DNA of 35,956 nt from Verrucomicrobiota bacterium (lineage in GTDB: Bacteria; Verrucomicrobiota; Verrucomicrobiia; Limisphaerales; UBA9464): positions 1 through 35,956 of the forward strand of contig CANGKZ010000049.1 in NCBI GenBank assembly GCA_947454705.1, read 5' to 3'. The notes beneath the pieces are model-generated. The model worked only from the letters and a program-made list of their open reading frames with translations, made no database searches and was not told the DNA's origin. The position numbers were made by a program, and so were the translations under genes. This document shows, in pieces, positions 10,190 through 17,590 of this stretch. Every line of letters starts with the position of its first letter. Positions within the stretch are counted from its first letter, which is position 1.

Positions 10190-10233
10190 AAAGGGCACGA
10201 GTAAAGTTTCTCCGAAACCATCTTCAAGATTAG

Positions 10234-11292
10234 ATGACCACCCCAAGTCTCTCGAAGAGGAAGCGCGTCTGGTTTCTGATTCTCTCCCTATTCGGCATCG
10301 GATATTCGATGTCACTTCTTACCGCAGAGACTGTGGTGATCGAAGGAGTCTGTCGAAGGGTGCTCGTTAACACGAATCTACTACCCCATTTCAATGGCGC
10401 CACGCTCTCACCCGACGCGTTGGAGTGTCTGGTAAAATTCAGGTTGGAACTCGAAAAATGCAGTTGGATTTTGCGCAGTCGACACAGCGCGAATCGGTTC
10501 CAAACCGAGGAGACTTTCTTCTCGGATGGAGTGGACTGCTTCACGCTCATGACCGTCTCAACCAACCAGGCGGCAAGCATCACCAAAGGTCCAATTCCAG
10601 CGGGTGGAACCGGAAATCTTCAGACCATTTGGATGGCGCTTTGCCGTCCGATGTGCAAGCGACTTGACTGGCAAAGCTTTCGAGAACTTCCCGATCTGGT
10701 AGCGCTCCAGGAATTGAATCAAAGGCAATACGCCCAGGTTATCGCGACAACCAATTCCCTTGGGTACCTGACTCAACTCGAGCTGTTTAGGAGCGTTCGG
10801 ACAAATCTAGTGCTTGTTGAACGGTTTGAGTTTTCGGACTCGCAGGCAAAGATGGGTAGGTTCAGCGATTTGATAACCCGACAAAGCTTCGCTGTGGACC
10901 CGATTAAGGCCACGAATGTGGTTGCCTATCGATACGAAGTCGAAGTTTCGAACATCGTAACCAATTCGGGCCCATTGAAGCTGCCGGAATTAACATCAAT
11001 GGCCAGAATTGTTGATTTCCGCCTGAACCGGAGGGGATCTGAACGCTGGTATGTGGAATATGCTTCGAAAAAGTGGCGTTCGGAGTCCTATTTAAGGGCG
11101 GATCCCGAGATCGCTCTAAAAATCGAAGCAATGGAGAAAGATCAGGTCAGCTATGATCAGGTCATCGAGGGTAGAACCCGTCGGCAACGATTTGGCAGAT
11201 GGTTTTTCATTGGAGTACTGATCGTTCTGCCCGTGGCAATCTATAAGGTTAGGGATACACACAAAAATCAAAACAATACAAAGAATGCATAA
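10234..11292 (+). CDS. Exported, C-terminally membrane-anchored cysteine-containing protein
   Basis: A 352-aa protein not recognised from any family. Residues 11-30 (RVWFLILSLFGIGYSMSLLT) look like a signal sequence and residues about 322-341 (RWFFIGVLIVLPVAIYKV) like a C-terminal anchor followed by a basic/Asn-rich tail, so most of the protein would lie outside the cytoplasm. All six cysteines are in the N-terminal half (40, 65, 76, 102, 137, 141), the last two as CRPMC. The gene follows the MauE-like gene by 44 bases, and its stop overlaps the next start by 8 bases (ATGCATAA), suggesting translational coupling. Confidence 0.6.
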   Translation: MTTPSLSKRKRVWFLILSLFGIGYSMSLLTAETVVIEGVCRRVLVNTNLLPHFNGATLSPDALECLVKFRLELEKCSWILRSRHSANRFQTEETFFSDGVDCFTLMTVSTNQAASITKGPIPAGGTGNLQTIWMALCRPMCKRLDWQSFRELPDLVALQELNQRQYAQVIATTNSLGYLTQLELFRSVRTNLVLVERFEFSDSQAKMGRFSDLITRQSFAVDPIKATNVVAYRYEVEVSNIVTNSGPLKLPELTSMARIVDFRLNRRGSERWYVEYASKKWRSESYLRADPEIALKIEAMEKDQVSYDQVIEGRTRRQRFGRWFFIGVLIVLPVAIYKVRDTHKNQNNTKNA

Positions 11293-11755
11293 AAACATGA
11301 AGTCGGTCAAAAGAGTCAATGGAGCATTACTGAGTCTCGCCAAGTGCGCCGCGATCATTGGAACAGTGATTGTTTCAATTCATCCTCAGCAATTGGCTGC
11401 TGGGCTTGCATCATGTGGCTGGAAAGCCTCGTCGGTCACTAGAAGCATGAAGCCGTCGTGTGCCACGGGTTCGTACGATGATTGTTGGATCATGTACGCC
11501 TATTCAAATCCGGAGAGGACCATTCCAGTGACAATCTTTTCCGTCCTATCCAATCCTCTTGATTGGGTTGATTCGATCAAGGACGACAACAAGGATAGAT
11601 ACACGAAAGTTCGGGGATACACTTGTGACTGGGGGATTTTCTACAACACCTGCAACTGGAACTCACCTGATCCAACAGGAGCCCACGACGGAATTGAACC
11701 ATCACGGGCGAGACTTGTGACGCTCGGCAATTGCCAAAACAACGTTACCAAGTAG
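11285..11755 (+). CDS. Small secreted six-cysteine protein
   Basis: A 156-aa product from the ATG at 11285; a second ATG at 11297 would remove four residues. An N-terminal hydrophobic stretch (about 12-42) with Ala-rich end LAAGLAS suggests secretion. The mature part has exactly six cysteines (44, 59, 67, 114, 123, 150), many aromatic residues (CDWGIFYNTCNW) and several Gly/Pro/Asp turns, as expected of a small disulfide-stabilised domain. I do not recognise the fold. It overlaps the preceding gene by 8 bases and is followed by a terminator-like hairpin, so it is probably the last gene of the first transcript. It could be the client of the MauE-like protein two genes upstream. Confidence 0.6.
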   Translation: MHKNMKSVKRVNGALLSLAKCAAIIGTVIVSIHPQQLAAGLASCGWKASSVTRSMKPSCATGSYDDCWIMYAYSNPERTIPVTIFSVLSNPLDWVDSIKDDNKDRYTKVRGYTCDWGIFYNTCNWNSPDPTGAHDGIEPSRARLVTLGNCQNNVTK

Positions 11756-11776
11756 TCGAGCAAAGTTCAAAGCAAC

Positions 11777-11803
11777 CAGGGGCCTTCGATGAGAGGGCCC
11801 CTG
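11777..11803 (+). terminator. Hairpin terminator after the cysteine-rich gene
   Basis: CAGGGGCC (11777-11784) pairs perfectly with GGCCCCTG (11796-11803) around an 11-base loop. The following ATTGTTG is only moderately T-rich, so it may terminate incompletely. It lies 22 bases behind the stop of the cysteine-rich gene and 8 bases before the glycosyltransferase start, and could attenuate or separate the downstream gene. Confidence 0.6.
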
Positions 11804-11811
11804 ATTGTTGA

Positions 11812-13317
11812 ATGGACTTAAAAGCGACGATGGTTTTTGCCTCAAGAAGAAGTATTGGGTTGGGAGTGCTGGTGGCTTTGCTCAGCGCGATAGTTGGATG
11901 GAAATTCGACATCTTCCATGTTTACGAGTTTGGTGGAGATGAAGGGTATGAAGTCTACAAGGCCTTTTTGATCACCAAGGGGTATTTGCTGTACCGAGAC
12001 ATCTGGAATGACCAGCCGCCAATTCACACGTATCTGTTGGCGGGATTGTTTCGACTGTTTGGGCCATCAATTGGAGTTGCTCGGTGCGTTAGTATTTTTT
12101 CTGCCGGGGGAACTGCGCTATGTCTTTGGATGATTTCGCGACGCACTGTAGGACGATGCGCGGCGACGTTTGTCGTGCTCGGGTTCCTCGCGTGGCCAGA
12201 AGTCCTGATGCTTTCCGGATCGGCAATGTTGGAGATTCCGATGCTGTTTTTGACGACAGCAAGCCTTTGGCTTCTTGATCGAAGCGGTTCCCAGCAGCGG
12301 TTTCGAATCTTTGCAGCTGCGTCTGTCTTTGCGATAGCGGTGAACGTTAAATTCACTGCACTTCTTTTTGCTCCGTATCTGTTGTTTGAGTTGCGTCCCA
12401 CGTCCCAGTTTAAGCCTCGGCTAGGTGAAGGCTTTTCAATTCGCACTGATTTGTCCGAGTGGTTTCTACGGTGTGCGTTCTTCGGAGTATTCTTCCTGGG
12501 CGCTTGCGCTGTAATTTCGGTGTGTTGTTTCGAGAGAGAAGCGTGGGATGCGATTTTCAAATCACATTTCGCTCCGGTTTTTCCAGAGTTTCGAATTCAG
12601 GCAGAGCGATATCGTTTTTCGTGGGATTTGTTCGCTCCGGTTTGTGAGGTTGTCGCGATTGCCTGCGTTGGGGTTGTCTACGGGGGTGGCGAAAGAAGAG
12701 CGGCCAGTTTTTCGGCGGTTTTAGCCTTGGTTGCGTTGATTGCAGTGCACTCAACCCATCAGCCATTCTGGCAATACTATACGATTCATTTTTCAATTCC
12801 AACATGCCTGATCGCGGGAGTTGGCGTCGACTGGGCGGTTCATTGGATGTTCGCCAATTGTTGCCAGGGCCTTTCAAGGCTGACAGCCATTCGAGCGATT
12901 GGACTTTTGGTGGGGCTTTTGTGGGTTTCTGGTATTACCGCTTTCAATGTGGTTGAATTGATTCGGGAGGTTTCCTCGAGGCCCTTAGTTTCAACGGTGG
13001 CACTGGTTAAAAAGCTTCGGTCGGAAAGTGTCCCGGGGGAGGTTGTCTTTTCAGATCAACCGATTGTCTGTTTTTATGCCGGCTCGCTCATGCCGCCGGC
13101 GATTGCGGTGCTTCCGGCTAAGCGCTTTTGGTCAAAGCAGATATCTGTTCAGGAAATCCTGTCGGTCTTGCACAAGATCGATCCCAAGCGAATAGCAGTG
13201 TTCGGTCCGGATCTTCGGGAGGCGTTGCGGAAGAATCCTCCTCTGGGGATGCAACGAGACCAAAGTGAGATCAACATTGATTATTGGATTAGAGGGGAGA
13301 GCAACGTACGGAACTGA
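11812..13317 (+). CDS. GT-C (PMT_2 / family 39-like) membrane glycosyltransferase
   Basis: A 501-aa polytopic membrane protein. The N-terminal helix is followed by an extracytoplasmic loop with the acidic pair typical of GT-C enzymes (GGDEGYEVYKA, Asp43-Glu44), then GYLLYRDIWNDQPPIHTYLLAG, a common signature of ArnT/PMT-type transferases using polyprenyl-phosphate sugars. About ten hydrophobic segments are visible. The C-terminal 120 residues form a soluble domain (VPGEVVFSDQPIVCFYAGS...). The sugar donor and acceptor cannot be read from sequence. It directly follows the cysteine-rich exported genes in the same direction, so an exported protein or envelope glycan could be the acceptor (inference). 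An alternative start at 11830 is possible. GC is lower than in the flanking blocks. Confidence 0.75.
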   Translation: MDLKATMVFASRRSIGLGVLVALLSAIVGWKFDIFHVYEFGGDEGYEVYKAFLITKGYLLYRDIWNDQPPIHTYLLAGLFRLFGPSIGVARCVSIFSAGGTALCLWMISRRTVGRCAATFVVLGFLAWPEVLMLSGSAMLEIPMLFLTTASLWLLDRSGSQQRFRIFAAASVFAIAVNVKFTALLFAPYLLFELRPTSQFKPRLGEGFSIRTDLSEWFLRCAFFGVFFLGACAVISVCCFEREAWDAIFKSHFAPVFPEFRIQAERYRFSWDLFAPVCEVVAIACVGVVYGGGERRAASFSAVLALVALIAVHSTHQPFWQYYTIHFSIPTCLIAGVGVDWAVHWMFANCCQGLSRLTAIRAIGLLVGLLWVSGITAFNVVELIREVSSRPLVSTVALVKKLRSESVPGEVVFSDQPIVCFYAGSLMPPAIAVLPAKRFWSKQISVQEILSVLHKIDPKRIAVFGPDLREALRKNPPLGMQRDQSEINIDYWIRGESNVRN

Positions 13318-13844
13318 GGCATTTGGCCTCTTGGCGATGGCGACCTTGGGGGCTGAATCGAGGACGCTTTCTAAAGCGGTGGCGGTGTTCCGTTTTGGAG
13401 CGAGCGATTTTGATTCACGCCCTGTTGCGGGGGGAAGTGGACGGGGATGGGAAGGGGAACGCGGAGGAGATGGGAGATGGGAGTTGGCAGATCGGAGATC
13501 GATCGGAAGGGGGCAGATGCTGGATGGGAAAGGCGGGGATTCCGGAGAGATGGAGGATGCTGGATACAGGAATTCCGGGGGAGTTCGGAGGGCGGGAGGC
13601 ACCAGTGCTGGGGACGGTCGGTTTTTCCTCGAGGACGGTTTCGAAAGCGGTGTCGACGCTCCGCTCTGCCACCGCACTCCAAAAGGGGTGGCGATTTGTT
13701 TTGGCGCGGGTTTTTCCCCCGCCCAGTTGTGAGGGTTGGCGTGCTCCCGGAGCCGCGTGAACGCGGTACTACATACGAGCGAGGCGCTTTGATTCCCCTT
13801 CAACGCTTCAACTTTTTAACCCTTCAACGTCTTCGGCGGGCTAT
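13318..13844. repeat. Intergenic repeat island
   Basis: No gene seen. 13456-13560 is a minisatellite of GGAGATGGGAGTTGGCAG and GATGCTGGAT words; it repeats, in the opposite sense, phrases from 5727-6033. 13641-13684 is a hairpin unit (GCGGTG 13647-13652, CACCGC 13670-13675) nearly identical to those at 97-140 and 436-479. 13753-13766 is a small hairpin CCGCGT-GA-ACGCGG. 13797-13832 carries TTCAACCCTTCA-type simple repeats just behind the phosphatase stop. Confidence 0.8.
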
Positions 13845-15362
13845 TTACTTCGCGACGTCCACGTTGATGACCTTCACCCGCCAGTCAGCAATGTTCTTGG
13901 CGGTCTTCAGCAGGGCGAAGGTGTCGTAGTCGAATCCGTTGGCTTCGCCGTAGAGGCTGTCGGGCGAGATGTTGAGGGTCCACACGGATCCCGGAGGAAC
14001 GCTTCGCTCCGGGGCGGTTTCGAGGATGGATTCCAGCTCGCGCGTCGTTGCAGCGAATCGCGCGGTGGAATCGTCCTTTTGCCAGTGGCGAAATACACCG
14101 CGACCCGCCATGAGGCGTCGCATCATGGGATTCGGTGCGGAGGATTGCTGGTGTCCCCGGAACACGGCCTGGACCACGTTGGATCCGGTGCGCGTTTGCT
14201 CGAGGAGGTAGCGGGTCGTGGATTGGCCGTACACAAACGCCCGGCCTGGATCGATGGCGAAGCCGGGTTCATCGGAGACAAGCGTGAAGTCGTTCCACAT
14301 GAATCCCAGGGTGACGGGGTTGATAGGATCGACGGGCCGGAAATCCTGAGCGGTCCGGGTGTAGTCGGCACGGGCTTTGGTGTCGCCGGGGGCAAACCAG
14401 TCGGGATGCGTGGTGAGAAACTGACGTTGCGTGAGGGTGTCGATGAATTGATAGGCAGTGGGTCCGGTTGCCGTGAGCAGCGGGCGGGGATCGAATCCGG
14501 GTTCCATGCCGCCGTGGTTGCACTGAATATAATTCCCGCCGGTTCCAAGCCAGATCGCAACGGGCAGAAAATCATAGATCCGCAGCACCTTCACGGGATC
14601 GAAGTCGGCGCCATACTTCAGCCGGCCTTCGCTGAGAAAGCCGTAGCGGGCGGCGATCGACACTTCTTCGTGATTCCCGCGGGCGAGGTGGACGCGGTCG
14701 GGGTTGGCGAGCTTGAGTCGGAGCAGGGTGTAAAGGACTTCCACGCCGTAGGCTCCGCGGTCGGTGTAGTCGCCGAAAAACACGAGGTGGAACCGGGGCT
14801 TGAGGATGTCGAATCCGCGCAGGTATCCGTTGCCGTTCAACCACGCGAGGTCGGCGAGGAGGGATCGGATGTCGCCGTGGAAATCGGCGTGCATGTAAAT
14901 CTCGGCATTCTCCGGGAGTTCCACTTTTGCGGCGAAAGGTTGAAAGGGAATGGTCGGCGCGGTGCGCGGACCCCGGGCGGAGGCGAGGAAGTTTTCCAGA
15001 AGCGCGGACGATGGGGCATCGGGCGCGAGGAAATACGCGGTGCTGGTGTTGAAGAAGGCCTGGGCGGTGGGGGGAGTGCCGATCCAGCGGTTGGTCTGAC
15101 CGAGGGCTCCGGTGCGGCTTTGATCGGCGAAGGCGGAAAGCACGGTTCCGAATTCAGCGAAACGTGCAATGGGCAGCGTGCCAGCGGGCGGGACCGCGCC
15201 GCGGAGGCGACGGTTGGAGGGCATGCGTTGACAGGCCGCAACCCAGTCGTCGTACGAACGCATCGCGGGCGCGGGCGCCGGCGCGGGTTCGTTCTCCGCT
15301 GCAACGGCAACCGTGATTAACAGCAATGCGACCCAAAGCGGGATGAATCTCCACCGTGACAT
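13845..15362 (-). CDS. Exported PPP-type metallophosphatase
   Basis: A 505-aa protein with an N-terminal signal sequence (WRFIPLWVALLLITVAVAA) followed by a short Pro/Ala spacer. The calcineurin-like core shows the full PPP motif series: ADFHGDIR (about 159-166), GDYTDRG (about 197-203), GNHEE (about 228-232), CNHGGMEPG (about 280-288) and FRGHQQS near residue 400. These residues bind two metal ions and phosphate in PPP Ser/Thr phosphatases. A region of about 130 residues before the core (MRSYDDWVAACQRMPSNRR...) is unfamiliar. The protein should act in the periplasm or outside, so it is more likely a general or extracellular phosphatase than a signalling enzyme. It appears to be transcribed alone, between two repeat islands. 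Confidence 0.85.
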   Translation of the reverse strand: MSRWRFIPLWVALLLITVAVAAENEPAPAPAPAMRSYDDWVAACQRMPSNRRLRGAVPPAGTLPIARFAEFGTVLSAFADQSRTGALGQTNRWIGTPPTAQAFFNTSTAYFLAPDAPSSALLENFLASARGPRTAPTIPFQPFAAKVELPENAEIYMHADFHGDIRSLLADLAWLNGNGYLRGFDILKPRFHLVFFGDYTDRGAYGVEVLYTLLRLKLANPDRVHLARGNHEEVSIAARYGFLSEGRLKYGADFDPVKVLRIYDFLPVAIWLGTGGNYIQCNHGGMEPGFDPRPLLTATGPTAYQFIDTLTQRQFLTTHPDWFAPGDTKARADYTRTAQDFRPVDPINPVTLGFMWNDFTLVSDEPGFAIDPGRAFVYGQSTTRYLLEQTRTGSNVVQAVFRGHQQSSAPNPMMRRLMAGRGVFRHWQKDDSTARFAATTRELESILETAPERSVPPGSVWTLNISPDSLYGEANGFDYDTFALLKTAKNIADWRVKVINVDVAK

Positions 15363-15688
15363 GTGGGGGCAGTGTCGCCCGGGGCGGCGGGGTGGGGAAG
15401 GGGGAAGAGTGGGCGAGTGGGTGAGTGGGTGAGTGGGTGAGTGGGTGAGTGGGTGAGTGGGTGAGTGGGCGAGTGGGCGAGTGGGCGAGTGGGCGAGTGG
15501 GCGAGTGGGCGAGTGGGCGAGTGGGCGAGTGGAGGGGCGCGGCAGCGTCTTGGAGTGCGCCAGTCCTCTGGCGCTTTTGTTTGCCGGACGGGCGCTAAGG
15601 CCGACGCTGGCGTGTAAGGTTCGCTTCGGTTCGAAAGCGGTAGGGGACTACCGCAGTCCAAGACCTGGCGGACAGGGGGATGCCAGGG
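15363..15688. repeat. Octamer satellite plus hairpin units
   Basis: No gene. 15407-15532 is about 16 tandem copies of an 8-bp unit, GAGTGGGT or GAGTGGGC, with T-type copies first and C-type copies after. 15557-15574 is a hairpin (GCGCCAG, loop TCCT, CTGGCGC). 15637-15654 is another (GCGGTAG, loop GGGA, CTACCGC) inside a conserved frame running from TTCGAAA to CAGTCCAAGACCTGGCGGAC. The same order, octamer then hairpin, recurs at 17447-17560. Confidence 0.9.
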
Positions 15689-17371
15689 TTACTTCGAGAG
15701 CGGGGCCATGAGCTTGCGGTTCATGACGAGGGCCGAACGACTGTTGTTGAGCGCGGCGGTTCGGAACGCTTCGAACTTGGTGAGTTCTTCCGCGCTCAAA
15801 AATGAGGCACCCCGTGCCGCGACATTGGCGTAGATGCTGTCGAGCAGATGGAGGCTTTGCTCGGCCATCGATTCGGAGGCGATGTTGGCGAAGTTGAGCA
15901 TGGGGACGACCTGGTAATCCGCAGGGAGCCCAGCCGCCTTGAGTGCAGCGGCAGTCTCGGCCTGCATCGCTTCGCGGAGTTGACGCTGCTTCTCCTGTCG
16001 GGCCGGGCCTTCGCCCGAGAGGGAGGGCGCAAATTGGGCGGCGCTCAGGGTGCTGAGGAGATTCTGCGAGTAGTCGTTGTATTGCGCGAGGGCTTCGTCC
16101 CCCAGCAGCGCTTTGATTTTGCCCTGCAACTCCGCGTCGGCAGAGGCGAACAGTTGGGCCACCTCGGACTGCGATTTGCCGTCGCGCAGCGCCTGGGTGA
16201 TGAGGTCGATGTTGTCCATGACCGAGTCGGCAAGCAGGTCGTTGAACTTGCCAGTGACCTCCGGCTTGAGATTCAGCCGCTTGGCGAGTTCGCCGTACAC
16301 CGCGCTCATGCCCAGCTTTTGGGTTTCGCGCATGGCGTTGCGGGACGCTGGATCGGAGGTGATTTTGTTGAGGGCGCTCTTTTCTCCAGCCGCCCGGTTT
16401 TCCCGGATCAGCGAACCGACTTCGCCCCGCAGTTTCAGCAGTTCGGCCGGATTCCGCTTCGATTTGGCCACTTCCTCGGTGAGTGCGGCCACCCGATTGG
16501 TCGCGTGGTCGCGTTCCGCTTTCAATTGCTGCAGCTGTTCGGTCAGCGGGATGTGTTCCTGTTCCAGTGTGAGATTGCGGGCACGCAGCGCGGCGTTTTG
16601 ACGGACTTCATAAACGCTCACGCCGACGGCGGCGACCAGGGTGAGGACGACGAGTGCTTTCTGGGTGGTGGTCATGGCGAGGGTCTGAGTGGTGGCAGAA
16701 AGGGTGGCGGAGGAGGCTGTTGCGGATGCTGCGGTGCCGGCGAAGGCGGAGGTGAACACGGTGGACGCTAGGCCCGCGGGGGCGGCCTGGACGGCGTGGG
16801 AGGAGAGGACAATTCCGAGTCCTCCAGCGCCCACCATGACCCCGCGTTGGGCAAGAAACTCCCGCAGGCGTTCGATGGCCCGGCTGACGCGCTTTTGCGC
16901 CGCATCGTCCGAGGTGCCCAGAGTTTCACCGACTTCGCGCAGGGATTTGTTGGCGAAAAAGCGGAGAAGAATTGCCGAGCGGTCGGTTTCTTCGAGTGCC
17001 TGCATGGCTTCGTCGAGCAGCGGCTCGATTTGTTCCCACCCGGCTTCGGCGGAGTCTGTCGCATTCATCTTGGTGGCGATTTGCTCGCGCAGGTGGCGTC
17101 GGGCTTCTTGACGAACCACGTCGATGGCATGACGGCGTGTCACTTGATAGAGCCAGGCGGGAACGACGGTGGAGGGGGAGAATTCCTGCGCGTGCTGGGC
17201 GAGTTTCAGAAACACCGATTGAGCGACCTCTTCGGCGAGGTGGGACGAGCGGACCTGTCGGAGCGCGGCGGAATAGACGAGATCAAGGTGCCGACGGACG
17301 ACCTCCGCAAAGGCGTCCTCGGCTTCGTGCCGGGTGTAGCGCGCGAGCAGTTCCAGGTCGGTTTCGCTCAT
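15689..17371 (-). CDS. ECF sigma factor with membrane-anchored C-terminal extension
   Basis: A 560-aa protein. Residues 1-175 are a sigma-70-family ECF factor: region 2 (LLARYTRHEAEDAFAEVVRRHLDLVYSAALR, HLAEEVAQSVFLKL, VPAWLYQVTRRHAIDVVR) and region 4 helix-turn-helix (SLREVGETLGTSDDAAQKRVSRAIERL, about 143-170). Ordinary ECF factors stop near 190 residues. Here an Ala/Ser/Thr-rich linker (about 195-235) leads to a membrane helix (238-254, KALVVLTLVAAVGVSVY), a coiled-coil-like stretch (256-305) and about 250 residues of helical, Leu/Ala-rich sequence ending ALVMNRKLMAPLSK. No anti-sigma gene is adjacent, so the tail may take that role (inference). The start at 17371 precedes MSETDLELL; upstream frame extension runs into repeats. 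A palindrome (TCGGAATTCCGA) lies 26 bases upstream. Confidence 0.85.
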   Translation of the reverse strand: MSETDLELLARYTRHEAEDAFAEVVRRHLDLVYSAALRQVRSSHLAEEVAQSVFLKLAQHAQEFSPSTVVPAWLYQVTRRHAIDVVRQEARRHLREQIATKMNATDSAEAGWEQIEPLLDEAMQALEETDRSAILLRFFANKSLREVGETLGTSDDAAQKRVSRAIERLREFLAQRGVMVGAGGLGIVLSSHAVQAAPAGLASTVFTSAFAGTAASATASSATLSATTQTLAMTTTQKALVVLTLVAAVGVSVYEVRQNAALRARNLTLEQEHIPLTEQLQQLKAERDHATNRVAALTEEVAKSKRNPAELLKLRGEVGSLIRENRAAGEKSALNKITSDPASRNAMRETQKLGMSAVYGELAKRLNLKPEVTGKFNDLLADSVMDNIDLITQALRDGKSQSEVAQLFASADAELQGKIKALLGDEALAQYNDYSQNLLSTLSAAQFAPSLSGEGPARQEKQRQLREAMQAETAAALKAAGLPADYQVVPMLNFANIASESMAEQSLHLLDSIYANVAARGASFLSAEELTKFEAFRTAALNNSRSALVMNRKLMAPLSK

Positions 17372-17590
17372 GTTCAGAGAGGTGACGTCAGTGCTCTCGG
17401 AATTCCGACAGGAAATGTTTGGGAATGTTTGAAGGGGTGAAGGGGCGAGTGGGCGAGTGGGTGAGTGGGTGAGTGGGTGAGTGGGTGACGCCGGCGCGAA
17501 CGGGGCGCGTCGGTTCGAAAGCGGTAGGGGACTACCGCAGTCCAAGACCTGGCGGACAGGGTCGGACCTGGGTGCGGATCGAGACCTCGG
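17372..17590. repeat. Octamer satellite plus hairpin unit upstream of the sigma gene
   Basis: 17397-17408 is a perfect 12-bp palindrome TCGGAATTCCGA, a possible operator of the sigma gene. 17447-17488 holds about five to six copies of the GAGTGGGT/C octamer. 17521-17538 is a hairpin unit (GCGGTAG, loop GGGA, CTACCGC) with the same flanks as 15637-15654. Confidence 0.75.

Noticed and set aside
11285-11755. Bacteriocin or toxin call for the small six-cysteine protein
   Set aside because: Secretion signal and cysteines alone are insufficient; no immunity, leader peptidase or dedicated transporter gene is adjacent.
14079-15320. 413-codon plus-strand frame over the phosphatase gene
   Set aside because: All PPP motifs lie on the minus strand with a signal peptide; the plus frame has no recognisable features.
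15407-15532. Possible CRISPR array
   Set aside because: Units are only 8 bp with no spacers between them, and no cas genes are present; it is a simple satellite.
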